Source: an uncultured Bacteroidales bacterium
GTDB lineage: Bacteria; Bacteroidota; Bacteroidia; Bacteroidales; Muribaculaceae
Direction: 5' to 3'
Length of the DNA stretch: 35,083 bases
Assembly (NCBI GenBank): GCA_947646295.1
Contig: CANSGE010000002.1
Coordinates: forward strand, 1-35,083
Each line of letters starts with the position of its first letter. The first letter of the stretch is position 1. Of this stretch, positions 7,534-17,535 are shown piece after piece. Made by a program: the position numbers and the translations under genes. The notes under the pieces were generated by a model. It saw nothing but the letters and a program-made list of their open reading frames with translations. It was not told the origin of the DNA and did not search any database.

Positions 7534-10500
7534 CACTTTGGTGTAGTCGGATGGCTGGTTACCGAAGAATTTCTTGAAGCTCGTAGAGAAGTAGGATGGA
7601 GTGCCATAGCCTACCATGGCGCTCACTTCGGCCACGGTGTAGCGGCCGGATTTGAGCAGCTCCAGAGCACGGTTCATGCGGATACGACGGATAAATTCGT
7701 TGGCCGATTCGCCGGTGAGAGCTTTGAGCTTGAGGTGCAGGTTGCTGCGGCTCATGAGCATCTCGCGGGCAAAAGCGTCGGTTGTAAACTCGGAATCGTC
7801 GAGATGCGCCTCGACGGTCTTGAGCGCTCCGGCGAGAAATTCTTCGTCGAGCGGATTCATCGACATCTTGGCCGGCTCAAGGTCGGGCGTATCCGTATAG
7901 TAGCGGATAGCGCTGGCACGGGTGCGGAAGCGGTTGGCTATCTTGGCGCGCAGCAGCGACATAGAGAATGGCTTGGGCAGATAGTCGTCGGCACCAACTT
8001 TCATGGCGTCGAGCTGATCGCGCACATCGGATTTGGCCGAGAGCATCATCACGGGGATGTGTGAGGTGCGGATATTGCGCTTGATGGCGCGGCACAGCTG
8101 GAGACCATCGGTGCGCGGCATCATTACGTCGGTGATGATCATGTCGGGAGCTTCATCATCGAGCATCTTGAGGGCTTCCTCGCCGTCGCGGGCCATGATG
8201 ATGCGGTAATCGGCCGCAAGAGCCTCGCGCATGTATTTGAGTATGGTGTCGTTGTCGTCGACGAGCATGATTGTACGCCGGTCGCCGCCTTCGGCCGACT
8301 CGGGGGCTGTCTCGTCAGCAGTGGCGGTATCCGACTCGGGGATGTACTGCACGGCGGTGGCTGCCGGAACGGCATCGCCATCAGCCGCACGCTCTCCCGG
8401 GGCGTAGGCGTCGATGGATACCGGGAGGGTGATGGTGAATGCCGTGCCCTGATCCGGGGCGCTCTCCACGGAGATAGTGCCGTGATGTAGTGTGACGAGG
8501 CGCTGTACAAGCGACAGGCCGATACCGCTGCCGTAGCTGTTTTCGTCGACCTTGTAGAAGCGGTCGAAGATATGCGGCAGCTTGGCCGGATCGATACCGT
8601 AACCGGTATCGCTTACCTTGATAATGAGCGATTTGCCATCGTCGGAAAGCGACGATGAGAGCTTCACGGAGCGACCGTCGGGGGTATGCTTGAAGGCATT
8701 GGAGAGGAGATTGCCGAGGATTATCGACATGTATGTGGGGTCAAGCGGGAGCTTCCCGTCGCCTACGGTCGAATCGATGCGGCAGTCGATGTTGCTGTGC
8801 TGCGCCTTGGAGCGGTAATTGGCCAGCTCGCAGGCGAGCATTTCGTTGACGTCCACCGGGCGCACGCGCAGGCGGAACATGCCGTTCTCAGCACGCTGAT
8901 AGTCAAGTATCTGATTGATGATATTGAGGATACGCATCGTATTGTTGCGTATGGTCTGGAGCTTGTCGAGCACCTTGGGCTCGGAGCGTTTCTGCTCGAT
9001 AAGCTCCGTGACCGGGAGCAGGATGAGTGTGAGCGGCGTGCGGAGCTCATGCGACATATTGACGAAGAAGTTGACTTTCATGTCGTTGAGTTCCTGGCGG
9101 CGTTCGTAGTCGCGCTTTTCAAAGTCGCGTTTCTGCTCGCGGAGGCGACGGAGGGTGAAACGCCGGAGCAACATCCACACAGCGAATGCTATGATGAGGA
9201 TACCGATGAGCTGCGCCCACCATTGCTGATACCAATAGGGCATGACGCGTACCTCGATGGAACTAACCGGACTCCATACGCCGTCGCTGTTGGCCGACTG
9301 CACATCGAAGCGGTATGTGCCGGGGCTGAGGTCGCGGTAGGTGGCGGAGTGCTCGGCGCCTACCTCTATCCAAGTATTGTCGACGCCTTCGAGGCGGTAA
9401 CGGAAGTGTTCGCTGCCGTCGGTATGATAGTTGAATGCAGTAAAATCAAAGGTTATCATCGACTGGCCGGGCTGAAGTACGACCTTTGTGCCGGTTTCGA
9501 GGGTATTGCGCAGGATGTGGGTATCGTCGCCGGGCGCTACCGGCACTCCGAACAGGCGGATGCCATTGATGAGCGGCGCCGCCGATATGGTGTCGGACAT
9601 GATGTCGCCGGGACGGAAGGTGACAATGCCCCCCACCCCGCCGAAATATAGGCGCGAGCCATCGCCTACGGATGCAATAGCCTTGGCATTAAACTGGCGG
9701 ACGCCGAGGAAATCGGACGCTCCGTAATTATGGAAAGTGCTGTCGGCTGGATTGTATTGCGACAGTCCGAGGCTTGTGCTGATCCAGAGGCGGCCGCTGT
9801 CGTCGGCTATGGCGCCGAGTACGACATTGTTGGGGAGACCCTCAGCCACAGTGAAGTGGCGCACATGCTTGAGAGAAGCGTCGGCCACGTACAGCCCCTG
9901 ACGGGTGGAGATGTAGAAATCGCCGGTGAGAGGATATTCGTAAATGTTGTTGACATATATACGCGCGAGTGCCGAAATATCTTTGGGGAGGTCGAGCGGC
10001 CGCACCGTCGCACCATCCTCGGCACAGATTGCAAATCCGGATTCGCCTGAGAGCCAGAGGCGTCCGTGCGAGTCGCGGTATATCTCGGTGATATTCTCGA
10101 GCGGAGCTGCCACGGGCTCGGCTGTATTGGATGCGGGGGAGTAGAGATATAGTCCGTCGAGCGTGCCGAGCCATAGGTGCCCGTCCTGAGCAGGCAGAAT
10201 CGCATAGAGCTTGGCCGGCCCGGGAAGCTCACGAAGCAGTCGGCGCGACTGGAGATCGAACACTGACAGGCCGCCGAGATGCGCTCCCACGTACAGTCGC
10301 CGGGCCTCACGGTCGACGTATACGGCCTTGACATCGGCGGAACGGAGGCCATCGGAACGTGTGATGTAAGAGAATGTCTCGTCGGCTGTATTGTATATGT
10401 TGAGGCCGCCTGCATTGGTGCCTATATAAATGTAATCGTCTGAGGGGACGATACATGAAACGACGTTGTCGTTGAGCGGAGGCATGCCTATGTTGCGGAA

Positions 10501-11508
10501 ACGGTTGCGCAACGGATGGTAATAGTTGATACCGCCGTACCACGTACCGATCCACATGCCGCCACTGCGGTCGGCGAAGATACTGCGCACGGAAGCATGT
10601 GAGAGGGGCGCGGCTCCGGCCGCACGCGGAGAGGCTGTGGCCGTGAACGTGCGCAGATCGCCCGTAGCGGGATTGTACACCGACAGGCCGTCGACGGTAC
10701 CTACCCAGAGACGATAGCCATGGTCAATCTCGAGCGAACGCACAAAGGGCGAACAGATACGGATGCCATCCGCCCCATCGAAACGCTCTGTGCGTCCTGT
10801 AGCCGTGGAGTGGCGCCATACACCGGCACCCTCGGTAGCTATCCAAAGGGTATCATCATCGGTGAGAAAGGCATTGACCGGGGCTGCGAATCCGGCCAGG
10901 GCTACCGGATGCTGATCGCCCGGCTTAATAGCATACGCGCCCGCTGGCGTACCTATATAATATGTGTCGCCTATCACGGCGAGAGCATTCACACTGCAGT
11001 CCTTGACCAATGTGGTGAAGTTACGCGAGGGAATATCGAAAATGTATACTCCACGGCCAGAGCCTACAAGCAGGCGGGTGGAGTCGATTGGCTCAACGGC
11101 ATTGAATTCAGAATTGTCGCCGGCAGGCAGAGAATTCGGCTCAAATGTATCGAGGAGACGATCGTAACGTGTGAGACTGCTGTGGGAGAGAATCCACAGA
11201 TTGCCGGCGCGGTCGGTGACCACCCGCTTGATGACATTGTCGGGGAGTGTGCCGGCGCGTCCTCCGGCCGAACGATACACCTTGAAAGTATGGCCGTCGT
11301 ATCGGTCGAGACCATCATGTGTGGCGATCCAGATATATCCGAGAGAGTCCTGGGTGATGGAGGGGACCGTGGTGTGCGAAAGTCCTTCATCGATGCCTAT
11401 GTGCCGGAATGACACCCATGGCTCAGCCGCATTCATCGCCGCGGAGAAGCAGGACAGCACCACTGCAAAGAGTACAAATATGATAGAGGATTTAAGTCTC
11501 ATGGTCAT
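7531..11508 (-). CDS. Hybrid two-component system (HTCS) sensor kinase / response regulator
   Basis: 1325 aa; periplasmic beta-propeller repeats (GNLWILS, LWIATEGAG, GGMWIGTWYGGI, GRLWISTSLGL), Y_Y_Y-type domain, HisKA (FFVNMSHELRTPLTLI), HATPase (GNLLSNAFKHTPDG, DTGYGID, GSGIGLSLV), receiver (IMLVDDNDTILKYM, DMIITDVMMPRTDG), C-terminal AraC HTH (SRSNLHLKLKALTGES..YGTPSYFSTSFKKFFGNQPSDY). Confidence 0.97.
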   Translation of the reverse strand: MTMRLKSSIIFVLFAVVLSCFSAAMNAAEPWVSFRHIGIDEGLSHTTVPSITQDSLGYIWIATHDGLDRYDGHTFKVYRSAGGRAGTLPDNVIKRVVTDRAGNLWILSHSSLTRYDRLLDTFEPNSLPAGDNSEFNAVEPIDSTRLLVGSGRGVYIFDIPSRNFTTLVKDCSVNALAVIGDTYYIGTPAGAYAIKPGDQHPVALAGFAAPVNAFLTDDDTLWIATEGAGVWRHSTATGRTERFDGADGIRICSPFVRSLEIDHGYRLWVGTVDGLSVYNPATGDLRTFTATASPRAAGAAPLSHASVRSIFADRSGGMWIGTWYGGINYYHPLRNRFRNIGMPPLNDNVVSCIVPSDDYIYIGTNAGGLNIYNTADETFSYITRSDGLRSADVKAVYVDREARRLYVGAHLGGLSVFDLQSRRLLRELPGPAKLYAILPAQDGHLWLGTLDGLYLYSPASNTAEPVAAPLENITEIYRDSHGRLWLSGESGFAICAEDGATVRPLDLPKDISALARIYVNNIYEYPLTGDFYISTRQGLYVADASLKHVRHFTVAEGLPNNVVLGAIADDSGRLWISTSLGLSQYNPADSTFHNYGASDFLGVRQFNAKAIASVGDGSRLYFGGVGGIVTFRPGDIMSDTISAAPLINGIRLFGVPVAPGDDTHILRNTLETGTKVVLQPGQSMITFDFTAFNYHTDGSEHFRYRLEGVDNTWIEVGAEHSATYRDLSPGTYRFDVQSANSDGVWSPVSSIEVRVMPYWYQQWWAQLIGILIIAFAVWMLLRRFTLRRLREQKRDFEKRDYERRQELNDMKVNFFVNMSHELRTPLTLILLPVTELIEQKRSEPKVLDKLQTIRNNTMRILNIINQILDYQRAENGMFRLRVRPVDVNEMLACELANYRSKAQHSNIDCRIDSTVGDGKLPLDPTYMSIILGNLLSNAFKHTPDGRSVKLSSSLSDDGKSLIIKVSDTGYGIDPAKLPHIFDRFYKVDENSYGSGIGLSLVQRLVTLHHGTISVESAPDQGTAFTITLPVSIDAYAPGERAADGDAVPAATAVQYIPESDTATADETAPESAEGGDRRTIMLVDDNDTILKYMREALAADYRIIMARDGEEALKMLDDEAPDMIITDVMMPRTDGLQLCRAIKRNIRTSHIPVMMLSAKSDVRDQLDAMKVGADDYLPKPFSMSLLRAKIANRFRTRASAIRYYTDTPDLEPAKMSMNPLDEEFLAGALKTVEAHLDDSEFTTDAFAREMLMSRSNLHLKLKALTGESANEFIRRIRMNRALELLKSGRYTVAEVSAMVGYGTPSYFSTSFKKFFGNQPSDYTKV

Positions 11509-11529
11509 TCAGATGGGATGTGTATGCTG

Positions 11530-11537
11530 CAAAGATA
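11530..11537 (-). promoter_or_regulatory. -7 box (TATCTTTG) for the HTCS gene
   Basis: Plus caaagata = minus TATCTTTG, matching TAnnTTTG, just upstream of the HTCS start. Confidence 0.45.
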
Positions 11538-11582
11538 ATTAATATTCCTTAAAAATGGGGAATGACGGGGTGAGAAAGCCGA

Positions 11583-11619
11583 TTTTTGGACAATTTTACC
11601 GTTTTATTACACAATATTA
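11583..11619 (+). promoter_or_regulatory. Candidate HTCS operator in the divergent HTCS/lyase intergenic region
   Basis: TTTTTGGACAATTTTA (11583-11598) and TTATTACACAATATTA (11604-11619), offset 21 bp, 12/16 identical; a weaker third half-site TTTCTTCGCTAATTCA may start at 11626. Confidence 0.5.
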
Positions 11620-11685
11620 TAAGAATTTCTTCGCTAATTCAATGATAATAAAACATGTGAAGACCGGAAGTCAGAGATTGGTACT

Positions 11686-11719
11686 TAACTTTGCAAACAC
11701 AATTTTAGAGATAACTTTG
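11686..11719 (+). promoter_or_regulatory. Two -7 boxes (TAACTTTG) in tandem upstream of the first lyase gene
   Basis: TAACTTTG at 11686-11693 and 11712-11719; the TTTG of the first is 18 nt from the second, resembling a -33 TTTG / -7 TAnnTTTG pair. Confidence 0.55.
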
Positions 11720-11733
11720 CAATTAACTACTGA

Positions 11734-14331
11734 ATGAATAGCCTTAAACTAATTACACTTGCCAGTGTATGTGTGAGTACTTGCCCGAACATCGTATCGG
11801 CGCAGGCCAATCTGCATATTGATGCCGTGAGCATGATGCACGAATCCCGCGAGACAGTACAACCCGCCTCGGGCAGCAGCACGGGTGACCGCTTTGTGTC
11901 GCTGCAATGGCCGCTCCCTGAAGAATTCCGCCAGATAGGCGCCCCGATGGACGGCTTCGAGAAAGAGCATCCCGCGCCCGACAAGACCAAGCTGAGATAT
12001 AAGGTACGGTTCGGCACCAATCCGGATCTTGCCGCGCCGTCCACCACGCGCGTGACTCTCTGGCCATTCTACAACGCTCACGAAATCACCGAGCCGGGCA
12101 CCTGGTATTGGCAATATGCATATACCGATGCGACAGGCCGCGACGAATGGAGCGAGGTATATTCATTCACCGTGGAGAAATCAGACAATCGCTACGCGCC
12201 GCCCTCGTTCGGCGAATTTATCTCGAAACTGCCCGCAAGCCACCCGCGCATCCTCACCGATGAAGCCCACCGCGACGCACTCATCGCCAATTCGCAGGGC
12301 AAAGCCGAGCGTCAATGGTACATCGAAGGGGCTGACAAGGTGCTCACCGTGCCGATGAAGACGCTCGACAACATCCCCACCGAGCATCTTGCCAATCTGT
12401 CAAACCAGATGCAGGTCAATTCATTCCTCACCCGCGAAAGCCGCAAGGTGATCGACGGCGAAGAGCGCAACATCGAGCTGCTCACCCGCGCATACGTGCT
12501 CACCGGCGAACGTAAATACGCCGACGAGGCACTCGCCCGCGTGCTGACCATGACACAATGGAACAACAATCCGCACGTGAAAGGCGACTTCAACGACGCC
12601 ACGCTGCTCTCAGTAAGCACGCTCGCCTATGATACTTTCCACGCCATGCTCACCGACGCCCAGAAAAAGACGCTGCTCAATACAATCAGCGACAAGCTGG
12701 GACATATGTACGCACATTACAACAATTACCTTGAGAATCATATCGCCGAAAACCATATCTGGCAGATGACTCTGCGCATCGCCACCTATGCGGCCCTTGC
12801 CACCTACGGCGAACTGCCCGAAAGCACTCTCTACGCCGACTATCTATATAATGTGTGGATAGCCCGCTTCCCCGGCCTCAACTCCGACGGTGCATGGCAC
12901 AACGGCGACTCGTATTATACCGTAAATACCCGCACACTCGTGGAACTGCCCTATATCATGGGACGCATCTCGGGTTTCAATTATTTCAGCGACCCGTGGT
13001 ACAACCGCAATGTGCTCTACGCCATCTATCAGCAGCCTCCCTTCTCAAAATCGGGCGGCAACGGCTCATCCCACCTCAAAGTGAAACGTCCGCTGCCGGT
13101 GCGTGTGGGTCAACTCGACGCTCTCGCCCGCATCTTGGACGATACTTATGCGGCCGATTACGTGCGCATCACCCAGGCTCAGGAACCTGAGATACTGAAG
13201 CGCACCCTCGGCGCCAAAGCCGGCGACCTGACATGGACTCGCCTGCAACTTGCCGCAGAACTGCCCCAAGGCGCCGGCCTTGCTGACCTGCCTGCCGGAC
13301 ATGTGTTCCCGCAGTCGGGCCTGGCTTCTTTCAACACCTCTCTGGGCGATACGCGCCACAATGCGATGTGGACATTCCGCAGCAGTCCCTACGGCTCGAC
13401 ATCCCACGCTCTGGCCAATCAGAACGCATTCAATACATTCTATGGCGGCGACCCGCTCTTCTACAGCAGCGGCCACCACATCGAATTCACCGACCTGCAC
13501 TCTATGACGAGCCACCGCGCCACCCGTGCCCACAATACCATATTGGTGGACGGTATGGGCCAGTGCATCGGTACGGAGGGATACGGTTGGATTCCACGCT
13601 CGTACACAGGCGAGGAAATAGGCTATGTGCTGGGCGATGCCTCAAATGCTTACGGAAAAGTGATATCTCCGCTGTGGATCGACCGCGGACGTCTCTCCGA
13701 CGTGGATTACACACCCGAAAACGGCTGGGATGAGAATCATCTCGTGAAATATCGCCGCCATATGGTGAATCTCGGCACGAGCGGGCTGCTGCTCATCTAT
13801 GACGAGCTGGAAGCTGACCGCCCCGTGGAATGGAGCTATCTGCTTCATACCGTGGAGCGACCCATGCAACTTGGCCGGGACGGCAGCCGCCTCCATGTGA
13901 CCGCGACAAACAGCACCGGCGCATCCGATGCGTGGCTCATAGGCTCGGGAAAGCTCTCCACTGACACCACCTCGCAATTCTTCAAACCGGCTGTCAACTG
14001 GCTCGTGCGCGAAGCCGACGGCACTTTCAAGCCGCTCCCCAACCACTGGCACTTCAAAGCCCGCAGCGAGAAGAGCCGCGGATACCGCTTCGCCACACTG
14101 ATCGACACCCATGACAAAGGTACGGCCGCACGTATCCCTGTGGACTCCGACGGCGCAGTGCGCTTCGGGGAGTGGACCGTGAGCGTGACCCTCGACCCTG
14201 AGGCAGCCCCGGCTTTCACCGCATCGCACCCCTCCGGCGCACGCATCGAATATCACGGCGAGGAAACACGTATCATCGACGGCGGCAAGGAATCGGTGCT
14301 CGTCGACGAGATACCCGAGCTGGAAATATAG
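11734..14331 (+). CDS. Heparinase II/III-like (DUF4962-type) polysaccharide lyase, secreted
   Basis: 865 aa; signal peptide ending ..VSAQAN; toroid region NNYLENHIAENHIWQMTLRI, GAWHNGDSYYTVNTRTLVELPY; C-terminal SSPYGSTSHALANQNAFNTFYGG..TRAHNTILVDGMGQ. Confidence 0.85.
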   Translation: MNSLKLITLASVCVSTCPNIVSAQANLHIDAVSMMHESRETVQPASGSSTGDRFVSLQWPLPEEFRQIGAPMDGFEKEHPAPDKTKLRYKVRFGTNPDLAAPSTTRVTLWPFYNAHEITEPGTWYWQYAYTDATGRDEWSEVYSFTVEKSDNRYAPPSFGEFISKLPASHPRILTDEAHRDALIANSQGKAERQWYIEGADKVLTVPMKTLDNIPTEHLANLSNQMQVNSFLTRESRKVIDGEERNIELLTRAYVLTGERKYADEALARVLTMTQWNNNPHVKGDFNDATLLSVSTLAYDTFHAMLTDAQKKTLLNTISDKLGHMYAHYNNYLENHIAENHIWQMTLRIATYAALATYGELPESTLYADYLYNVWIARFPGLNSDGAWHNGDSYYTVNTRTLVELPYIMGRISGFNYFSDPWYNRNVLYAIYQQPPFSKSGGNGSSHLKVKRPLPVRVGQLDALARILDDTYAADYVRITQAQEPEILKRTLGAKAGDLTWTRLQLAAELPQGAGLADLPAGHVFPQSGLASFNTSLGDTRHNAMWTFRSSPYGSTSHALANQNAFNTFYGGDPLFYSSGHHIEFTDLHSMTSHRATRAHNTILVDGMGQCIGTEGYGWIPRSYTGEEIGYVLGDASNAYGKVISPLWIDRGRLSDVDYTPENGWDENHLVKYRRHMVNLGTSGLLLIYDELEADRPVEWSYLLHTVERPMQLGRDGSRLHVTATNSTGASDAWLIGSGKLSTDTTSQFFKPAVNWLVREADGTFKPLPNHWHFKARSEKSRGYRFATLIDTHDKGTAARIPVDSDGAVRFGEWTVSVTLDPEAAPAFTASHPSGARIEYHGEETRIIDGGKESVLVDEIPELEI

Positions 14332-14363
14332 TAGAAATAAAATTTACACAAATAAACCATACC

Positions 14364-17300
14364 ATGAAGACAATAGTCTCGATAATTCTTTTTATTATAT
14401 GTATGCTTGCCCCGCCACAGGCGGCCTGCTTCAAGGTCTCGGGTGTCGTGAAAGACAACGAAGGCCTTGAAGTAATCGGCGGCAGCGTGACCATCAAGGG
14501 GGCGACGCAATCAGGCGTCATCACCGATATTGACGGTAAATATACCATCGAGGTGCCCTCGGCACAGAAATCCGTGCTCGTCTTCTCATCTGTGGGCATG
14601 ATGCCTGTGGAGGTGAAAGTCGATGGCAAATCGACAATCGATGTGACTCTTCAACCCAACAATCAGGTGCTGAATGAAGTGGTAGTGGTGGGCTACGGCA
14701 CCACACGCCGCAGCGACCTTACCGGCTCAGTGGTCTCCGTCAAGGCCAAAGACCTTGAGACAACACCCACCTCCGACCCTCTGCAGGCACTCGCGGGTAA
14801 AGCCGCAGGCGTGCAGATCACGCAGGACGACGGCGAACCCGGCGCCTCGATATCAGTGCGCGTGCGTGGCGGTATCTCTATCACTCAGAGCAACGAACCG
14901 CTCTACATCATCGACGGCTTCCCCTCCGAAGACGGTCTGGCAGGTATATCTCCCTCGGAAATCGAGACCATCGACGTACTGAAGGATGCCTCGGCCACAG
15001 CCATCTACGGTGCCCGCGGCGCCAACGGCGTCGTAGTGGTCACCACCAAGAAGGGCGCCGACTCTGATGCGACTCTTCAGGTGACTTTCGATGCTTACGC
15101 AGGCTTCCGCAAGGTATCGCGCAAGCTCGATGTACTCGACGTGCAGGAATTCCTCCTGCTCGACTACGAGCGCTCGCTGGCATTCAACGGCCAGAGCGGC
15201 GTGCTCGGATTCCAGAACCGCTACGGCTCATTCGCCGAGATCGCCACCAACTACGCCAACCGTCCCGGCATCGACTGGCAGAAGGAAGCCCTCGGGCGCA
15301 CCGCCTCCACCCAAAACTATCACGTAGGTATCACCGGCGGCGGCAAAGACCTGAAATACAATTTCAACTACAATTACAGCAAAGACCAGGGCGCTATGAT
15401 ATTGAGCGGTACCGACAAGCATACGGTATCATTGGGCGTACAGCAGAACAACCGCAAATGGCTCTCCCTCAACGTCAAGGCCACCTATACCGAACAGCGT
15501 ACATGGGGTATGGGCACATCTGACCAGAGCACCCGCTTCAACAAGATGGAGCACATACTGCAATATCGCCCCACCGCCGGCATCTACGGCGATGACAACA
15601 GCCTGCTCACCGGCAACGATATGCTCGAAGATGACGATCAGAACCCCATGCAGAGCCCTATCATCTCGGCTAACGAGGAAGAACGCGAACGCGTGACCCG
15701 CAATATCCTCATCAATGGCGGCGTGACCATCACGTTCAACAAGTATTTCACGTTCCGCAACAGCACCGGCTACCGCTACCAGATGGACCGCCGCGACGAG
15801 TTCTATGGCGAAAAATCCGTGATAGGCAAGCGCTCGAGCATCCAGAGCATCACGCAATACAGCGAAAGCTCCCAATTCCAGACCTCCAACGTGCTCACCT
15901 ACAACAACCGCCACAAATATCACAAACTGATAGTGATGCTCGGTCAGGAATGGGTGGACAACCGCGCCCGCTGGATGCGTGCCCTCGTGAAGAATTACCC
16001 CAACAACGATATCGGCTCCGCCGACGCTTCTCTGGGCACACCGGAGTCGGTGACATCAAATGTCAACTATGACAATAAGATACTCTCATTCTTCGGCCGC
16101 GTGAATTACAGCATCGGCGACAAATACCTCTTTACAGCTACAATGCGTGCCGACGGCTCGTCGAAATTCAGCAAACGCAACAAATGGGGCTACTTCCCCT
16201 CTGTATCGGCTGCCTGGCGCATCGGTCAGGAGGAAATCATAGAGCGCCTGGGCGTGTTCAGCGACCTGAAACTTCGCGCTGGTTACGGTCTGGCCGGCAA
16301 CAACCGCGTGGGCAGCTACCGTTCGCTCGATATTCTCACCTCAGCCGGATATCCCTCGGGCGACAACTGGCTCCCCGGCTACGCACCCTATGCCATCCCC
16401 GACGAAAACCTCAAATGGGAATCCAACGCGACTCTCAACGTAGGCCTCGATATGGGCTTCTTCAACCAGCGCCTTACCATCGCTCCGGAATTCTTCTACA
16501 ACCGCTCGTCGAACCTGCTGCTGAACTCCCGCGTGCCTACTTCATCGGGCTTCAAGAATATGCTCCGCAATGTGGGCCGCACCTCCAACCGCGGTCTTGA
16601 CCTGGCGATCAGCTCCACCAATATCGTGACTCGCGACTTCCAGTGGACCACCAACCTCAACTTCTCGGTGTACCGCAACCGCATCGAACAGCTCTCGGGC
16701 GAAGATTACTTCCTCGAAGAAGCCGCATTCGGCTACAACGACAAGACTCATATCATCGCCGTGGGCGGCCCCGTGGGTCAATTCTACGGATACCGCACGG
16801 TGGGTCTTTATCAGGTGGAAGACTTCAACTATGACCCTGCCACCAAGACCTACACTCTCAAAGATGACCAGCCGGTACCTCAATACAATACCGGCGTGCA
16901 GCCCGGTTACTGGAAATTCGAGGATACGGACGGCAACGGCGTGATCGACGAAAATGACAAGACTGTCATCGGCAATGCCAACCCGACCTTCTTCGGCGGC
17001 TTCACCAACACGTTCAACTGGCGTAATTTCGACGCATCCGTATTCTTCACGTTCAGCGTCGGAGGCAAGGTGCTCAATGCCACGAAGCTCACCAATTCAC
17101 AGGCCGGCAAGACCAACTACAACGTACTTGCCGTGATGGACAGCTCCAACCGCTGGATGACCATCGACGCCGCCGGCAACACCGTGACCGACCCCGCGAC
17201 TCTCGCAGCAATGAACGCCGGCAAGACCACCGCATCCATCTACGATACCGAGCAGGGTGACACATACATCCACTCATGGGCTGTGGAAGACGCCTCATAT

Positions 17301-17534
17301 CTGCGACTCAGCAATCTCACGGTAGGCTATACCATCCCCCGTAACATCCTGCGCAAAATCGCGATTGAAAAACTCCGCTTCTATTTCACGGCATCCAATC
17401 TCTTCGTGGTCACCGGCTACTCAGGCTTCGATCCCGAAGTATCGACCAAAGGCAATAATCTCACTCCCGGCGTTGACTTCGGTGCATATCCCCGCAACCG
17501 CTCATACGTATTCGGCTTAAATCTCTCATTCTGA
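14364..17534 (+). CDS. susC: SusC-like TonB-dependent outer membrane transporter
   Basis: 1056 aa; signal peptide; carboxypeptidase-regulatory-like domain (VSGVVKDNEGLEVIGGSVTIKG); LNEVVVVGYGTTRRSDLTGSV; plug RVRGG..YIIDGF..IETIDVLKDASATAIYGARGANGVVVVTTKKG; C-terminal aromatic LNLSF. Confidence 0.97.
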   Translation: MKTIVSIILFIICMLAPPQAACFKVSGVVKDNEGLEVIGGSVTIKGATQSGVITDIDGKYTIEVPSAQKSVLVFSSVGMMPVEVKVDGKSTIDVTLQPNNQVLNEVVVVGYGTTRRSDLTGSVVSVKAKDLETTPTSDPLQALAGKAAGVQITQDDGEPGASISVRVRGGISITQSNEPLYIIDGFPSEDGLAGISPSEIETIDVLKDASATAIYGARGANGVVVVTTKKGADSDATLQVTFDAYAGFRKVSRKLDVLDVQEFLLLDYERSLAFNGQSGVLGFQNRYGSFAEIATNYANRPGIDWQKEALGRTASTQNYHVGITGGGKDLKYNFNYNYSKDQGAMILSGTDKHTVSLGVQQNNRKWLSLNVKATYTEQRTWGMGTSDQSTRFNKMEHILQYRPTAGIYGDDNSLLTGNDMLEDDDQNPMQSPIISANEEERERVTRNILINGGVTITFNKYFTFRNSTGYRYQMDRRDEFYGEKSVIGKRSSIQSITQYSESSQFQTSNVLTYNNRHKYHKLIVMLGQEWVDNRARWMRALVKNYPNNDIGSADASLGTPESVTSNVNYDNKILSFFGRVNYSIGDKYLFTATMRADGSSKFSKRNKWGYFPSVSAAWRIGQEEIIERLGVFSDLKLRAGYGLAGNNRVGSYRSLDILTSAGYPSGDNWLPGYAPYAIPDENLKWESNATLNVGLDMGFFNQRLTIAPEFFYNRSSNLLLNSRVPTSSGFKNMLRNVGRTSNRGLDLAISSTNIVTRDFQWTTNLNFSVYRNRIEQLSGEDYFLEEAAFGYNDKTHIIAVGGPVGQFYGYRTVGLYQVEDFNYDPATKTYTLKDDQPVPQYNTGVQPGYWKFEDTDGNGVIDENDKTVIGNANPTFFGGFTNTFNWRNFDASVFFTFSVGGKVLNATKLTNSQAGKTNYNVLAVMDSSNRWMTIDAAGNTVTDPATLAAMNAGKTTASIYDTEQGDTYIHSWAVEDASYLRLSNLTVGYTIPRNILRKIAIEKLRFYFTASNLFVVTGYSGFDPEVSTKGNNLTPGVDFGAYPRNRSYVFGLNLSF

Positions 17535-17535
17535 C

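Noticed and set aside
8686-9651. 321-aa plus-strand ORF opposite the HTCS kinase domain
   Set aside because: The minus strand carries canonical HisKA/HATPase motifs; the plus ORF is a compositional shadow.
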